A DNA stretch of 64,000 nt, from NCBI GenBank assembly GCA_039889035.1, contig JBDQQY010000025.1, positions 109,270 to 173,269 of the forward strand, read 5' to 3'. The notes under the pieces are model-generated. The model was given only the letters and a program-made list of their open reading frames with translations, ran no database searches and was not told the DNA's origin. Positions 53,312 through 62,260 of this stretch are shown here, one piece after another (position 1 is the stretch's first letter; each line of letters starts with the position of its first letter). Source of the stretch: Plantactinospora sp039889035. Lineage in GTDB: Bacteria > Actinomycetota > Actinomycetes > Mycobacteriales > Micromonosporaceae. Made by a program: the position numbers and the translations under genes.

Positions 53312-54478
53312 TCATCCCGCCGCCCCGTCCGCCACCAGCACCTCGGCGCGGAGCCGGGCGGCGTTCCGGAGCAGCGCCGCCGCCTCCTCCTGCTCCTCGG
53401 CCGGGGTCAGCTCGCCCGTCGCCAGTCCGAGCGCGGTCTCGACCCGTTCGATCCCGCCCAGTTCCTCCCGGGCCGATGTGCCGAGCGCGGCGGTGCAGCC
53501 GCGCGCCTCGGCCCGGCAGAAATAGGCCAGCTCGCAGACCGACAGGCAGTCCGGGGCGTACCGGGCGTCGATGGTGCGCAGCGCGTCGACCAGCGCCTCC
53601 GGGGCCCGGGTCGGCACCCCGTCGGCGTCCGGCGCCAGGTCGAAACTCAGGTTCGGCGGCAGGACGCCCAGCATCGCGTCGAGCTTCGTCATCCGGCCGA
53701 GCTGCCGCCGCAGCACGGCCAACTGCTTGCGTACGTCGACCAGCACCGCGGTGGGCTGGTTGGAGAAGTCGCGCGGGCAGACCAGCACCACGTCGTGCGC
53801 CACGATCTCCGGGTCGTGCCCGGCCTCGGCCAGCATCTGGCGCATCGCCAGCACGTAGACGGCGGACTGGATCGCCGCCGCCGACACCTTCCCCGGGTCG
53901 GCCTGCCCGTCCACCACCGCGAACGACTTGATCTCGACGACGTGGAACCGCCCCTCGTGCTGGAAGGCGATCAGGTCCGGTTCGAGATAGACCCGCTGGC
54001 CGGCGACTTCCAGCCCGAGCAGCGGGTGGTCGAAGAGCGTGCCGGCGTCGGAGTCCCCGGCGGCGGCCCGCAGCAGCAGCGCGCGGGAGCGGGCGTACCG
54101 GACCTCGGGGGTCTCCTTTTCCCGCCCGGTCACCGTCTCCAGGTCGTCGTACGCCACCTCGGGAATCGGCAGCCCGAGCCGTTCCCGGAGCAGTTTCACC
54201 AGCTCGGCGGCGCCGCTCGCCTTCACCTGCGCCTCGAACGCGTTGCCCCGGGCAATGGCGAACCCGGACTGCCCGAACCGGGCCGGAAAGTCGATGTACG
54301 CCGCCAACCGCTGCTTGTCCACCCCGGCCGTGTCGAGTACGGCCCGCCGGGCACACCCGGGATTGCGGGTCAGCGCGGCGATGGTGCGGGCGTTGTGCCG
54401 CTTCGGTTTGACCCCGCCCCGGATCGCGGCCAGCCGCTCGGCGGTACTCCTGCTGGTCCCCATGCTGATGCTCGTCAT
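53312..54478 (-). CDS. Cas4/RecB-type PD-(D/E)XK nuclease with Fe-S-like cysteines
   Basis: 388 residues. Motifs in order are RGNAFEAQVK (77-86), the catalytic Asp in YLEPDLIAF (Asp168), VVEIKSF (Glu182, Lys184) and QSAVY (Q204-Y208), as in Cas4, AddB and TM0106-type nucleases. Cys42 (NPGCARRAVLD) plus Cys311, 315, 321 and 328 (CLSVCELAYFCRAEARGC) are placed like a Cas4 iron-sulfur cluster. It likely degrades or trims DNA ends. Its ATG overlaps the preceding gene's stop by four bases. Confidence 0.87.
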   Translation of the reverse strand: MTSISMGTSRSTAERLAAIRGGVKPKRHNARTIAALTRNPGCARRAVLDTAGVDKQRLAAYIDFPARFGQSGFAIARGNAFEAQVKASGAAELVKLLRERLGLPIPEVAYDDLETVTGREKETPEVRYARSRALLLRAAAGDSDAGTLFDHPLLGLEVAGQRVYLEPDLIAFQHEGRFHVVEIKSFAVVDGQADPGKVSAAAIQSAVYVLAMRQMLAEAGHDPEIVAHDVVLVCPRDFSNQPTAVLVDVRKQLAVLRRQLGRMTKLDAMLGVLPPNLSFDLAPDADGVPTRAPEALVDALRTIDARYAPDCLSVCELAYFCRAEARGCTAALGTSAREELGGIERVETALGLATGELTPAEEQEEAAALLRNAARLRAEVLVADGAAG

Positions 54479-55344
54479 GCCGTCTTCCCCTGGAGCGTCC
54501 GCAACGTACTACCGAAGAGTTGTTGCACGTCGTCGAGCTGCCGGCGGGCCCGATCGGCCGCCGCCGCCCGCTGGGTCCGGTCGGCGTCGGCGTGTACCGC
54601 GCGTTCGGCCTCGGCCGCCCGGATCACCGTCTGCGGATCCACTGTGTCATGTCGATCAAGCATCCCGGGCGAACCGGTCGCCCCCGGGATGTTCGTGGCG
54701 AACCGCCACAGCAGCCGGGTGACCGGGACGTTGCCGTCCGGGACCGTGCCGGCCCGCTGCGCGACCCGGACCGCCGCGGTCAGGAAGTCGACCCGGGGAC
54801 TGAGCGGGCCGACGATCCGCCGCTCCAGCGGCCAGGTCGAGACCGCGATCAGGCCGCGGGCCGGCGCCAGGTGCGCGGCGGTCAGCGCGGCGCAGAGATG
54901 GTACGGCCGGGCGTACGGTGCCGTCTCGAACGACCGCTTCTCGTCCCGCCGCAGGTGGGTGAGCCGGTTCGCCGCCAGTCCGGTGCTCCCGAAGAACGCC
55001 GCGTGCACCTCGGCGATCAGCTTCGGCGCGGCCGGTACGGAGAGCAGGGTCAGTGCGTGGTGCACCTGCTCGCGTACCGGCACCAGGGAGCTAGCCGACA
55101 TCGGCGACCCGGACCGGGTCGGCGGGGCGTCTCCCGGCACCCCCACCCCGGCGACCGCCTCGGCGGGCTCGCCGCCCGTCTCCTCGGCAAGGTCGGTGAT
55201 GGCCTGCTCCCAGGCACGTTCGGCGCTCCGCAGCTCGGCCCGCAGTCCCCGGGTCCGGGCGGTGTCCCGGGCCGCCACCGCGCGCCGGATCTCGGCCCGC
55301 AGGGCGTCGATCCGGCGTTCGAGCAGATCCACCGGCTCCGGCAC
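54475..55344 (-). CDS. Coiled-coil / putative winged-helix protein, first gene of the helicase/nuclease operon
   Basis: 289 residues. Residues 1-55 form a strong coiled coil (DLLERRIDALRAEIRRAVAA). The middle resembles a winged helix (VREQVHHALTLLSVPAAPKL then TGLAANRLTHLRRDEKRSF). The C-terminus is again helical and Asp/Arg/Ala-rich (AAADRARRQLDDVQQLFG). It could be a DNA sensor or regulator for the operon. TTGCTG and TACTCT 17 bases apart precede GTG 55344, suggesting a leaderless transcript. Confidence 0.72.
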   Translation of the reverse strand: MPEPVDLLERRIDALRAEIRRAVAARDTARTRGLRAELRSAERAWEQAITDLAEETGGEPAEAVAGVGVPGDAPPTRSGSPMSASSLVPVREQVHHALTLLSVPAAPKLIAEVHAAFFGSTGLAANRLTHLRRDEKRSFETAPYARPYHLCAALTAAHLAPARGLIAVSTWPLERRIVGPLSPRVDFLTAAVRVAQRAGTVPDGNVPVTRLLWRFATNIPGATGSPGMLDRHDTVDPQTVIRAAEAERAVHADADRTQRAAAADRARRQLDDVQQLFGSTLRTLQGKTA

Positions 55345-55405
55345 GACCGCAGAGTACGAGTTCCACTCTTTTCCAGCAATCACCAGCAACCCGACACGCC
55401 GGTGA

Positions 55406-55663
55406 GGCCGGCGACGGCGGCCGGCGCGAGATGCCCGGCGTCGAGGACGTGATCCATCCGAACGGAGAGTCCAGGCCGACCCCGCCACCGCCGGCCTCGA
55501 CGCCGGACCGCTGTGCCTGCCGCCCCGCAGCAGTGAGCTGTACCCGGTCGAGCTGGTCGGCCAGGCCGCCGCCAGCCGGGTCGCCGCCTCCGAACGGGAC
55601 GCCGAACTCTGCCGGCTGCCCGGAGTCACCCGGGTGGTGCTGCCGCCGCAGATGCCGGACTGA
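55406..55663 (+). pseudogene. 3' remnant of an unidentified gene
   Basis: An open frame without a usable start codon runs from 55406 to the TGA at 55661-55663. Its last 50 residues look coding (LDAGPLCLPPRSSELYPVEL, then VGQAAASRVAASERDAELC). The 5' part is Arg-rich and non-coding in style. It fits a gene whose front was lost when the neighbouring operon arrived. The original family is unknown. Confidence 0.4.
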
Positions 55664-55672
55664 CCGCGCCGG

Positions 55673-56014
55673 TCAGCCGCCCAGCCGCTGCCGGGCCAGG
55701 AACTTGGGCACCACCATCCGCCACGCCTCGGTGACCAGCTCGGTCATCTGCTCGTGGTCGAGCCGGTCCAGCCGGCAGCAGACCCAGTTGAACCGCAGGT
55801 CGGACTGGCCGGGCAGGAAGAACAGCTCCGGGTCGCTGGCGACCAGGGCGTCGCGTTCCTCCTTCGGGAAGCCGAAACCCATCGTCGTCTCGTCCCGGGA
55901 GAAGGCGACGTAGACGATCGCACCGACCCGGAACTTCACCCGGTCGCGGATCAGGTGCTCGCTGCTGCGCGGCAGTGTCCGGGCCAGCGCCCGTACCTCG
56001 GCTACGGTCACCAT
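55673..56014 (-). CDS. MmcQ/YjbR-family protein
   Basis: 113 residues with the CyaY-like YjbR fold: LPRSSEHLIRDRVKFRVGA, FPKEERDALVASDPELFF and a C-terminal AWRMVVPKFLARQ. It is sometimes annotated as DNA-binding on structural grounds; the role is unknown. ATG 56014 is the domain start. Confidence 0.88.
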   Translation of the reverse strand: MVTVAEVRALARTLPRSSEHLIRDRVKFRVGAIVYVAFSRDETTMGFGFPKEERDALVASDPELFFLPGQSDLRFNWVCCRLDRLDHEQMTELVTEAWRMVVPKFLARQRLGG

Positions 56015-56090
56015 TCGACGATGGTATTGACCGGCACCGACAATCCGGCCGGTCGAGGCGGCGCGTACCGGCCCGGGTGCCGGCCGTCGG

Positions 56091-56894
56091 TCAGCGGGCG
56101 TCGACCGGGGTCGGCGCGGCCAGGTGCTGGCGGGCGAACTCCAGCGCCGCCCGCAGGTCGCTCTCCCGGTCGGCGCGGCTGCGGGCCCGCCGGGTGGAGA
56201 CCTCCACCGCGACCGACCCGGTGAAGCCACGCCCGGCGAGCGAGGTCAGCAGCTCGGCGCAGGGCTGGGTGCCCCGGCCGGGCACCAGGTGCTCGTCCCG
56301 GCCCTCACCGGTGCCGTCCCCGAGGTGTACGTGCGCCAGCCCGGCCCCCATCTTGTCGGCCATCTCCAGCGCGTCGCTGTGCGAGGCGGCACAGTGCGAC
56401 AGGTCCAGGGTGTAGGCGGGGTAACCGGTGTCGGTCGGGTTCCACCCCGGCATGTACGGGACGAACTCCCGGCCGGCCATCCGGACCGGGTACATGTTCT
56501 CCACCGCGAACCGGATCCCCGGGTGGTCGTCGCCGAGCCTGCCCAACCCGTCGACGAACGAGCGGGCGTACTCCCGCTGCCAGGTGAACGGCGGGTGCAC
56601 CACCACTGTCGATGCTTCCAGGGTCTCGGCCAGCACCGCCGAGCGACGCAGCCGCTCCCACGGGTCGGAACTCCAGACCCGCTGGGTGACCAGCAGGCAG
56701 GGCGAGTGCACCGAGAGCACCGGTACCCCGTAGTGCCGGGCCAGGCCGTGCAGCGCTCCGGCGTCCTGGCTCACCGCGTCGGTCCAGACCATCACCTCGA
56801 CGCCGTCGTAGCCGAGCGCCGCCGCCATCTCGAAGGCGGCCGCGGTCGGCTCGGGGAAGACCGAGGAACTGGACAGCAGTACGCGGGTGGTCAC
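56091..56894 (-). CDS. Sugar phosphate isomerase/epimerase (AP endonuclease 2 fold)
   Basis: 267 residues, TIM barrel of the xylose-isomerase-like family: LGYDGVEVMVWTDAVS, LSVHSPCLL, VVVHPPFTWQREYA, FAVENMYP, LDLSHCAAS, HVHLGDGTGEGRDEHLVPG. The His, Glu and Asp metal ligands (HSP, VEN, LDLSH, HLGDG) are kept. The substrate is unknown. GTG 56894 gives the family start. Confidence 0.9.
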   Translation of the reverse strand: MTTRVLLSSSSVFPEPTAAAFEMAAALGYDGVEVMVWTDAVSQDAGALHGLARHYGVPVLSVHSPCLLVTQRVWSSDPWERLRRSAVLAETLEASTVVVHPPFTWQREYARSFVDGLGRLGDDHPGIRFAVENMYPVRMAGREFVPYMPGWNPTDTGYPAYTLDLSHCAASHSDALEMADKMGAGLAHVHLGDGTGEGRDEHLVPGRGTQPCAELLTSLAGRGFTGSVAVEVSTRRARSRADRESDLRAALEFARQHLAAPTPVDAR

Positions 56895-56975
56895 GGTCTC
56901 AGGGTAGCCCGACCCGGCACACCGCACCCGGTCGCGGACCGGCCACAAAGCCCCAGCGAGGGACAAAACCGCAGG

Positions 56976-57941
56976 TCAGACCGGCTCTCGTGGACCCTGT
57001 GCCGGCTCCAGCAGGTCGAGCCGGCGCAGAATCACACCCTCCCGGAGCGCCCACGGGCAGATGTCCAGGTTCTCCACCCCGAGCCGGCGCATCGCCGCCT
57101 CGGCCACGATCGCCCCGGCCAGCAACTGGTGTGCCCGCCGCGCGCTGACCCCTTCGAGTTCGGAGAGTTTGCTCGGCGGAATGTGCCGGATGAACCCGAT
57201 CACCTGCCGCAGCCCCGTCTGGGAGAGGCTGCGCGGCGCCCAGAGCCCGTCCGACGACGGCGCCGCGCCGGCCAGCCGGGCCAGGGTCCGGAACGTCTTG
57301 CTGGTGGCGGCGACCCGGTCCCAGCCGACCTCGACGGTGTCGTCGACCACGGTCTCCAGCATCTCCTCGACGTACGCCTCCAGCTTGGCCACCGCCGCCG
57401 CCGACGGGGTGTGGTTGCTGTCCGGCCCGACGTCCAGCCACTCCCGGGTGAGCCGGCCGGCGCCGAGCGGCAGCGAGTGGGCGAACTCGGGTTCCTCGTC
57501 GATCCCGGCCGCCAGCTCCAGCGAGCCGCCGCCGATGTCCAGCACCAGCAGCCGACCGGCGGACCAACCGAACCACCGGCGTACGGCGAGGAAGGTCATC
57601 CGGGCCTCGTCGGCACCGGAGAGCACCTGGAGGAGTACCCCGGTCTCGGTCCGGACCCGGGTCAGCACCTCCGGCGCGTTGGTGGCGTCCCGGACCGCGG
57701 AGGTCGCGAAGGCCAGCAGGTCGTCGGCGGTCAGCCGGGCGGCAGCCATCTTCGCCTCGTTCACCGCCTCGACCAGCGCGTCCGCCCCGGCGACCGTCAA
57801 CTCCCCGTCCCGGCCGATCTGCTCGGCGAGCCGGATCACCGCCTTTTCGGAGTGTGCCGGCCAGGGATGGGCGCCGTGGTGCGCGTCCACGACCAGAAGG
57901 TGCACGGTGTTGGAACCGACATCAAGCACGCCGAGTCGCAT
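56976..57941 (-). CDS. Ppx/GppA-family exopolyphosphatase
   Basis: 321 residues of the actin-like phosphatase fold. Phosphate-1 is LGVLDVGSNTVHLLVVD, then FATSAVRDATN, LLVLDIGGGSLELAAG (phosphate-2) and a C-terminal AGAIVAEAAMRRLGVENLDI. It resembles short Mycobacterium Ppx-type enzymes that hydrolyse polyphosphate or pppGpp. ATG 57941 places the first motif at residue 4. It is divergent from the Cys-rich gene. Confidence 0.92.
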   Translation of the reverse strand: MRLGVLDVGSNTVHLLVVDAHHGAHPWPAHSEKAVIRLAEQIGRDGELTVAGADALVEAVNEAKMAAARLTADDLLAFATSAVRDATNAPEVLTRVRTETGVLLQVLSGADEARMTFLAVRRWFGWSAGRLLVLDIGGGSLELAAGIDEEPEFAHSLPLGAGRLTREWLDVGPDSNHTPSAAAVAKLEAYVEEMLETVVDDTVEVGWDRVAATSKTFRTLARLAGAAPSSDGLWAPRSLSQTGLRQVIGFIRHIPPSKLSELEGVSARRAHQLLAGAIVAEAAMRRLGVENLDICPWALREGVILRRLDLLEPAQGPREPV

Positions 57942-57994
57942 GGGAAAGACACTAGACGCAGGTCGCGGGCGGATAGCGGGCGTAGGCTGACCAG

Positions 57995-58921
57995 GTGGCA
58001 GCAGCACGTAACCAGCTCCGGATCCTGGTGGACGACCCCGCCGACCCCCGCAGCCGGGAGGTCCCGCTCGACTTTCCCCGGGAGTGGCTCGAATTCGCCG
58101 ACCCGGCCGACCCCGAGCACCTGGTCCGGGCCGACCTGACCTGGCTGCTCTCCCGGTGGACCTGCGTCTTCGGCCAGGCCTGCCACGGCATCATCGCCGG
58201 CCGGGCCGCCGACGGCTGCTGCTCGCACGGCGCGTTCTTCACCGACGCCGACGACGAGAAGCGGGTCCGGTCGGCGGTCAAGCGGCTCACCCCGCAGACC
58301 TGGCAGCACTACCGGCGGGGCTTCAAGAACTACACCGAGATGGACTCGGTGGACGGCGAGACCCCGGCCCGGCGTACGGCGACCCGGAGCGAGGAGGCGC
58401 CCTGCGTCTTCCTCAACGACGCCGACTTTCCCGGCGGGGGCGGCTGCGCGTTGCACGCCCAGGCGCTGCGCGACGGCGTACACCCGCTGGAATACAAGCC
58501 GGACGTCTGCTGGCAACTACCGGTACGCCGGGACCAGGACTGGGTCAAGCGGCCGGACGGGACGAAGGTGCTGGTCTCGACGCTGGGCGAGTTCGACCGG
58601 CGCGGCTGGGGCGCGGGCGGGCACGACCTCGACTGGTGGTGCACCTCGTCGCCGGAGGCGCACGTCGGCACCGAGCCGATGTACCTGTCGTACGAGCCGG
58701 AGCTGACCGCGCTGATCGGCAAGCCGGCGTACGCGAAACTGGCCGAACTCTGCGCGGAGCGGGAGCGGCGCGGCCTGGTGGCGACGCATCCGGCGACCGC
58801 CGGGGCCGACCCGGTGCTGGACCGTCCCGAGGAGGGTGGCCGGGAGCCGGCCAGCCCGAAGGCCGCCAGCGCCGGCCGGCGGCCGGCGCCGCAGCGCAGG
58901 CCGCGCGGCGGCCGGGGCTGA
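57995..58921 (+). CDS. Cysteine-rich hypothetical protein
   Basis: 308 residues. It contains many Cys in paired contexts: SRWTCVFGQACHGIIAG, ADGCCSHGAFF, APCVFLND, GGCALHAQALRDG and YKPDVCWQLPVRR. The pattern suggests a metal or Fe-S-binding site like that of YkgJ-type proteins. The last 50 residues are basic and disordered. GTG 57995 is the start. The function is unknown, though the family is conserved in actinobacteria as I recall. Confidence 0.8.
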   Translation: MAAARNQLRILVDDPADPRSREVPLDFPREWLEFADPADPEHLVRADLTWLLSRWTCVFGQACHGIIAGRAADGCCSHGAFFTDADDEKRVRSAVKRLTPQTWQHYRRGFKNYTEMDSVDGETPARRTATRSEEAPCVFLNDADFPGGGGCALHAQALRDGVHPLEYKPDVCWQLPVRRDQDWVKRPDGTKVLVSTLGEFDRRGWGAGGHDLDWWCTSSPEAHVGTEPMYLSYEPELTALIGKPAYAKLAELCAERERRGLVATHPATAGADPVLDRPEEGGREPASPKAASAGRRPAPQRRPRGGRG

Positions 58922-58947
58922 CCGGCCGGCCCGGCCCGCGGACCCGG

Positions 58948-60000
58948 TCAGCCGGCCGGACGCACCTCCAGGATGGACTGCCAGGGCAGCACGTCCACGA
59001 CCGTTTCCAGCTCGAATCCGGTCCCGGTCAGCAGCGCCCGCCACTCGGCGGGGGTCCGCTCCCGCGCGCCCCAGGTCGCCATCATGCAGAGATCCATCAG
59101 CGCCGCCGTCGCCGACGGCTGCCGGTCGCCGTCGAGCACCGCCTCCACGATCAGCACCCGGCCGCCGGGGCGGACCGCCTCCCGCAGCCGGGCCAGGATC
59201 GCCCGGCACCGCTCGTCCGGCCAGTTGTGCAGGACGTTCTTCAGCAGATATCCGTCCGCGCCGAACGGGATCTGGGTGAACATGTCGCCGCCGACCGTAC
59301 GGACCCGGTCGGCCACTCCCGCCCGGTCCAGCACCGGGCCGGCGCCCGCGACCACCGTCGGCTGGTCCAGCAGTACCCCCTTCGGGCCGGGATGCCGGGC
59401 CAGTACGGCGGCGAGGAGCTGCCCCTGCCCGCCGCCGACGTCGACCAGCTCGTCGAAGCGCCCGAAGTCGTACGCCTCGGCCAGCATCGACGCGGAGAGC
59501 CCGGTCATCGCCACCATCGCCTCGTCGAAGACCGCCTGCTGGTCCGGATGCGCCGCGAGGTGGGCGTAGAGGTGTTCGGCGCCCAGCACCCGGGGCGCGG
59601 CACTGGTCCCGGTCCGGACGGTGCTGAGCAGGTCGCCGAGGAGCGCGTGCGTGAACGGTGCGCCCGCCATCAGCACGAGCGGTCGTACCGAGTACGGCAC
59701 GTCCGACCGGAGCGGCTGCCCCAGCGGGGTGACGGCGTACCGGTCGCCATGGGCCCGGGCCAGTACCCCGGTGGCGACCCCGGCGGTCAGGCACCGCCGC
59801 AGCGAGTCGACCGCGGCGCCCCCGGGCACCTCGGCGGCCAGCTCGGCGGCGGTACGCGGCCCGTCGGCCAGCAGGTCCACCACGCCGAGCCGGCAGAGTA
59901 CGTGCAGCAGTTGACCATGCCAGCCGGCGAACGCGGCGGAGACCAGGTGGTCCACGGCCGTCTCGGCATCCGTCGGGCTGGTCGTTGCCTGGTCGGTCAT
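58948..60000 (-). CDS. SAM-dependent O-methyltransferase (Methyltransf_2)
   Basis: 350 residues. The N-terminal dimerisation/winged helix domain has VLCRLGVVDLLADGPRTAAE. The SAM motif is ELVDVGGGQGQLLAAVLARH, followed by GVLLDQPTVVAGA, GDMFTQIPFGADGYLLKNVL then HNWPDE, and PGGRVLIVEAVLDG. The active-site His is in NVLHNWPDE. It is a tailoring enzyme of a natural-product cluster. ATG 60000 has GGAGG five bases upstream. An earlier ATG at 60015 overlaps the oxidase stop. Confidence 0.92.
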   Translation of the reverse strand: MTDQATTSPTDAETAVDHLVSAAFAGWHGQLLHVLCRLGVVDLLADGPRTAAELAAEVPGGAAVDSLRRCLTAGVATGVLARAHGDRYAVTPLGQPLRSDVPYSVRPLVLMAGAPFTHALLGDLLSTVRTGTSAAPRVLGAEHLYAHLAAHPDQQAVFDEAMVAMTGLSASMLAEAYDFGRFDELVDVGGGQGQLLAAVLARHPGPKGVLLDQPTVVAGAGPVLDRAGVADRVRTVGGDMFTQIPFGADGYLLKNVLHNWPDERCRAILARLREAVRPGGRVLIVEAVLDGDRQPSATAALMDLCMMATWGARERTPAEWRALLTGTGFELETVVDVLPWQSILEVRPAG

Positions 60001-60011
60001 CTCGTCCTCCG

Positions 60012-61409
60012 TCATGCCGTCGCCGCCACCTGGTCCGGTGCGATGTTCTGGTTGAACCGCAGCATGTTGTCCGGGTCGTAGCCGGCCTTGAGCTGGGAGA
60101 GTCGGGTGAGCCGGTCCCGGTCGTAGAACATGTCGAGGCGGTCGTCGCCGGCCTCCGGGGTGAAGTTGAGGTAGGAGGTGCCGCTGCCCATCGCCCGGAT
60201 CGCCCGACCCATCGAGGTCGCCCACTCCACGCCGGACTCGGTGACCTCCGGATCCTCCCAACTGCCCAGGCTGTGCACGAGCCAGCCGGGCAGCCGCTGC
60301 CCGAACGCGGTCGCGGCGGGATCCGCGCGGACGATCTGGCCGCTCCACGGGATCACCACCACCATCGACCGGGGGTCGGGGCGCCGTCGGGCCCAGCCCA
60401 GCACCTCGGTCACCACCGCCGGGGTGAGGTCCGGCACGTAGCCGGCGGTCCAGTAGTGGCACTGCTCCGGTGGCGTGGCCATCTCCAGCGCCCGCTGCAA
60501 CGCCACGTACGGCAGCGGCCCCACCAGGTCCGCCACCGGTGGCCCGAACCGGCGCAGCGGCTCCAGTTCCTTGACCGCCACCTCCGGCGCGCCGACGTGC
60601 CGGGCGAAGACCGCCACCACCGGCCGGTCGTGCAGTTCGGTCGGCAGCACCGGCAGCGGCGGCGCGGTCATGAACATCACGTCCGCGCTCACGTCGTCGG
60701 AGCAGTCGGCCATAAAGTCGCGGAAGAAGGCCAGCAGTTCCGCGCCGCGCTCGACCGGATGGATCAGCAGCCCGCCGGTGACCAGCGGGCCGACCGGATG
60801 CAGCGCCAGCTCGACCGAGGTGACCACCCCGAAGTTGCCGCCGCCGCCCCGCAGCGCCCAGAGCAGCTCCGGCTCGTGCTCCCGGTCCACGGTCAGCACC
60901 CGGCCGTCCACCGTCACCACGTCGGCGGCGACCAGGTTGTCACACGCCAGCCCGAGCCTCCGGGCCAGGGTGCCCCAGCCGCCGCCGAGGGTCAGCCCGA
61001 CCACCCCGGTAGTGGAGACCTGGCCGCCGGTGGTGGCCAGCCCGAAGACCTGGCTCTCGGCGTCCAGGTCGGCCCAGCGCGCCCCGCCCTGCACCCGGGC
61101 GGTGGCGGTGGCAGGGTCGACCCGTACGCCCCGCATCGGCGACAGGTCGGCGACCAGGCCGCCGTCGCAGGTGCCGTACCCGGCGATGTTGTGCGCGCCG
61201 CCGCGTACGGCCAGCGGCAGCCCCAGCTCCCGGGCCGCGGCGCAGACGGCGAGCACGTCGGCGGTGCCACGGCACCGGGCGATCGCCAGCGGATGCCGGT
61301 CGACCATCCGGTTGAACACCCGGCGCGCCCGGGCGTAGTCCGGGGCGTCCGGCGTGATCAGGTCACCCGTCAACACGCCGCGCAGATCCTCGATCGCTCG
61401 GAACCTCAT
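60012..61409 (-). CDS. Berberine-bridge-type FAD-dependent oxidase
   Basis: 465 residues, PCMH FAD domain plus BBE C-terminus. VRGGAHNIAGYGTCDGGLVA has the His for an 8-alpha flavin link, and LGGGWGTLARRLGLACDNLV has the Cys for a 6-S-cysteinyl link, so the flavin is probably bicovalently bound. The C-terminal NFTPEAGDD and YDPDNMLRFNQNI complete the family. It catalyses oxidation or oxidative cyclisation in secondary metabolism. It overlaps the thioesterase stop by four bases. Confidence 0.92.
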   Translation of the reverse strand: MRFRAIEDLRGVLTGDLITPDAPDYARARRVFNRMVDRHPLAIARCRGTADVLAVCAAARELGLPLAVRGGAHNIAGYGTCDGGLVADLSPMRGVRVDPATATARVQGGARWADLDAESQVFGLATTGGQVSTTGVVGLTLGGGWGTLARRLGLACDNLVAADVVTVDGRVLTVDREHEPELLWALRGGGGNFGVVTSVELALHPVGPLVTGGLLIHPVERGAELLAFFRDFMADCSDDVSADVMFMTAPPLPVLPTELHDRPVVAVFARHVGAPEVAVKELEPLRRFGPPVADLVGPLPYVALQRALEMATPPEQCHYWTAGYVPDLTPAVVTEVLGWARRRPDPRSMVVVIPWSGQIVRADPAATAFGQRLPGWLVHSLGSWEDPEVTESGVEWATSMGRAIRAMGSGTSYLNFTPEAGDDRLDMFYDRDRLTRLSQLKAGYDPDNMLRFNQNIAPDQVAATA

Positions 61410-62260
61410 CGTCTGACCTCCAACTGCGGTAGGGGTGCCGGCCCGCGGTCCCCGGTCCGGTCGGGGGCGTGGTCCGGGGAGTGGACCTGGTCGAGCGGGG
61501 CGGTGGTGTGCGCGACCACCTCGGCCAGCGACGGCGACCGCACGAAGAAGTGGTCACCGGGGAGTACCGCCACCGTGGGTGCGGACCGGACCTGCACCGC
61601 CCAGGCCGCCAGGTCCGACTCCGCGACGTCGGCGTCGCCGGCACCGCCGAGGACGGTCAGCCCGCACGGCAGGGGTGGCTCGGGCAGGTAGACGTACGTC
61701 TCCACGGCCGCGAAGTCGGCCCGGACCGCCGGCAGCAGGCTGTCCAGCGAATCCCCCTCGGCGGCCAGTTCGGCGAGCAGTTCCGTCGGCGTACCGCCGA
61801 GCCGGTGCAGTTCGGCGACCAGCTCGGGTTCGGGCCGGTCGTGCACCCGGGTCGCCCGGGGCAGGTGCGGCGCCCGCGAGCCGGCGACCACCAGGTGAGC
61901 CGGGGTCGTCCCGCCGAGCCGGCGCAGCGCGCGTACCGTCTCGAACGCCAGCAGCGCGCCCATGCTGTGCCCGAAGAAGACGTCGGGCGACCGGGCCCCG
62001 GTTTCCGCGCCCAGCCCCGCCGCGATCCCGTCGGCGAGGTCGACCAGCGAGTCGCTGGCCGGCTCGCCGATCCGGTGCTCCCGGCCCGGAAGCTGGACGG
62101 CGTCCAGCCGGACCCGCGGCGGCGCCAGCCGGGACCAGGGTTCGAAGGTCGCCGCACCTCCGCCGGCATGCGCGAAGCACACCAGCCGAGGGCCGTCGCC
62201 GGGCCGGAGGGTACGCAGCCACCCGGACGCCGCCGGGGTGCCCAGCCGGGCCGTCCTCAT
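61406..62260 (-). CDS. Type II thioesterase of a biosynthetic cluster
   Basis: 284 residues, alpha/beta hydrolase. LVCFAHAGGGAATFEPW gives the oxyanion region, VFFGHSMGALLAFE the nucleophile Ser, GAGDADVAESDL the Asp region and LPGDHFFVRSPS the catalytic His. Type II thioesterases free misacylated carrier proteins of NRPS/PKS lines. It overlaps the NRPS stop by four bases. The tail after residue 250 is Pro/Asp-rich. Confidence 0.93.
   Translation of the reverse strand: MRTARLGTPAASGWLRTLRPGDGPRLVCFAHAGGGAATFEPWSRLAPPRVRLDAVQLPGREHRIGEPASDSLVDLADGIAAGLGAETGARSPDVFFGHSMGALLAFETVRALRRLGGTTPAHLVVAGSRAPHLPRATRVHDRPEPELVAELHRLGGTPTELLAELAAEGDSLDSLLPAVRADFAAVETYVYLPEPPLPCGLTVLGGAGDADVAESDLAAWAVQVRSAPTVAVLPGDHFFVRSPSLAEVVAHTTAPLDQVHSPDHAPDRTGDRGPAPLPQLEVRR

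Noticed and set aside
55431..55913. 160-codon rightward frame beginning MPGVEDVIH
   Set aside because: Pro/Ser/Arg-rich and overlaps the YjbR gene antisense. The coding-like peptide in this interval is in another frame, reported as a remnant.
56091..56894. AP endonuclease 2 fold taken as part of the nuclease system
   Set aside because: Metal ligands and length fit sugar phosphate isomerases, and it is separated from the operon by the YjbR gene and a remnant.
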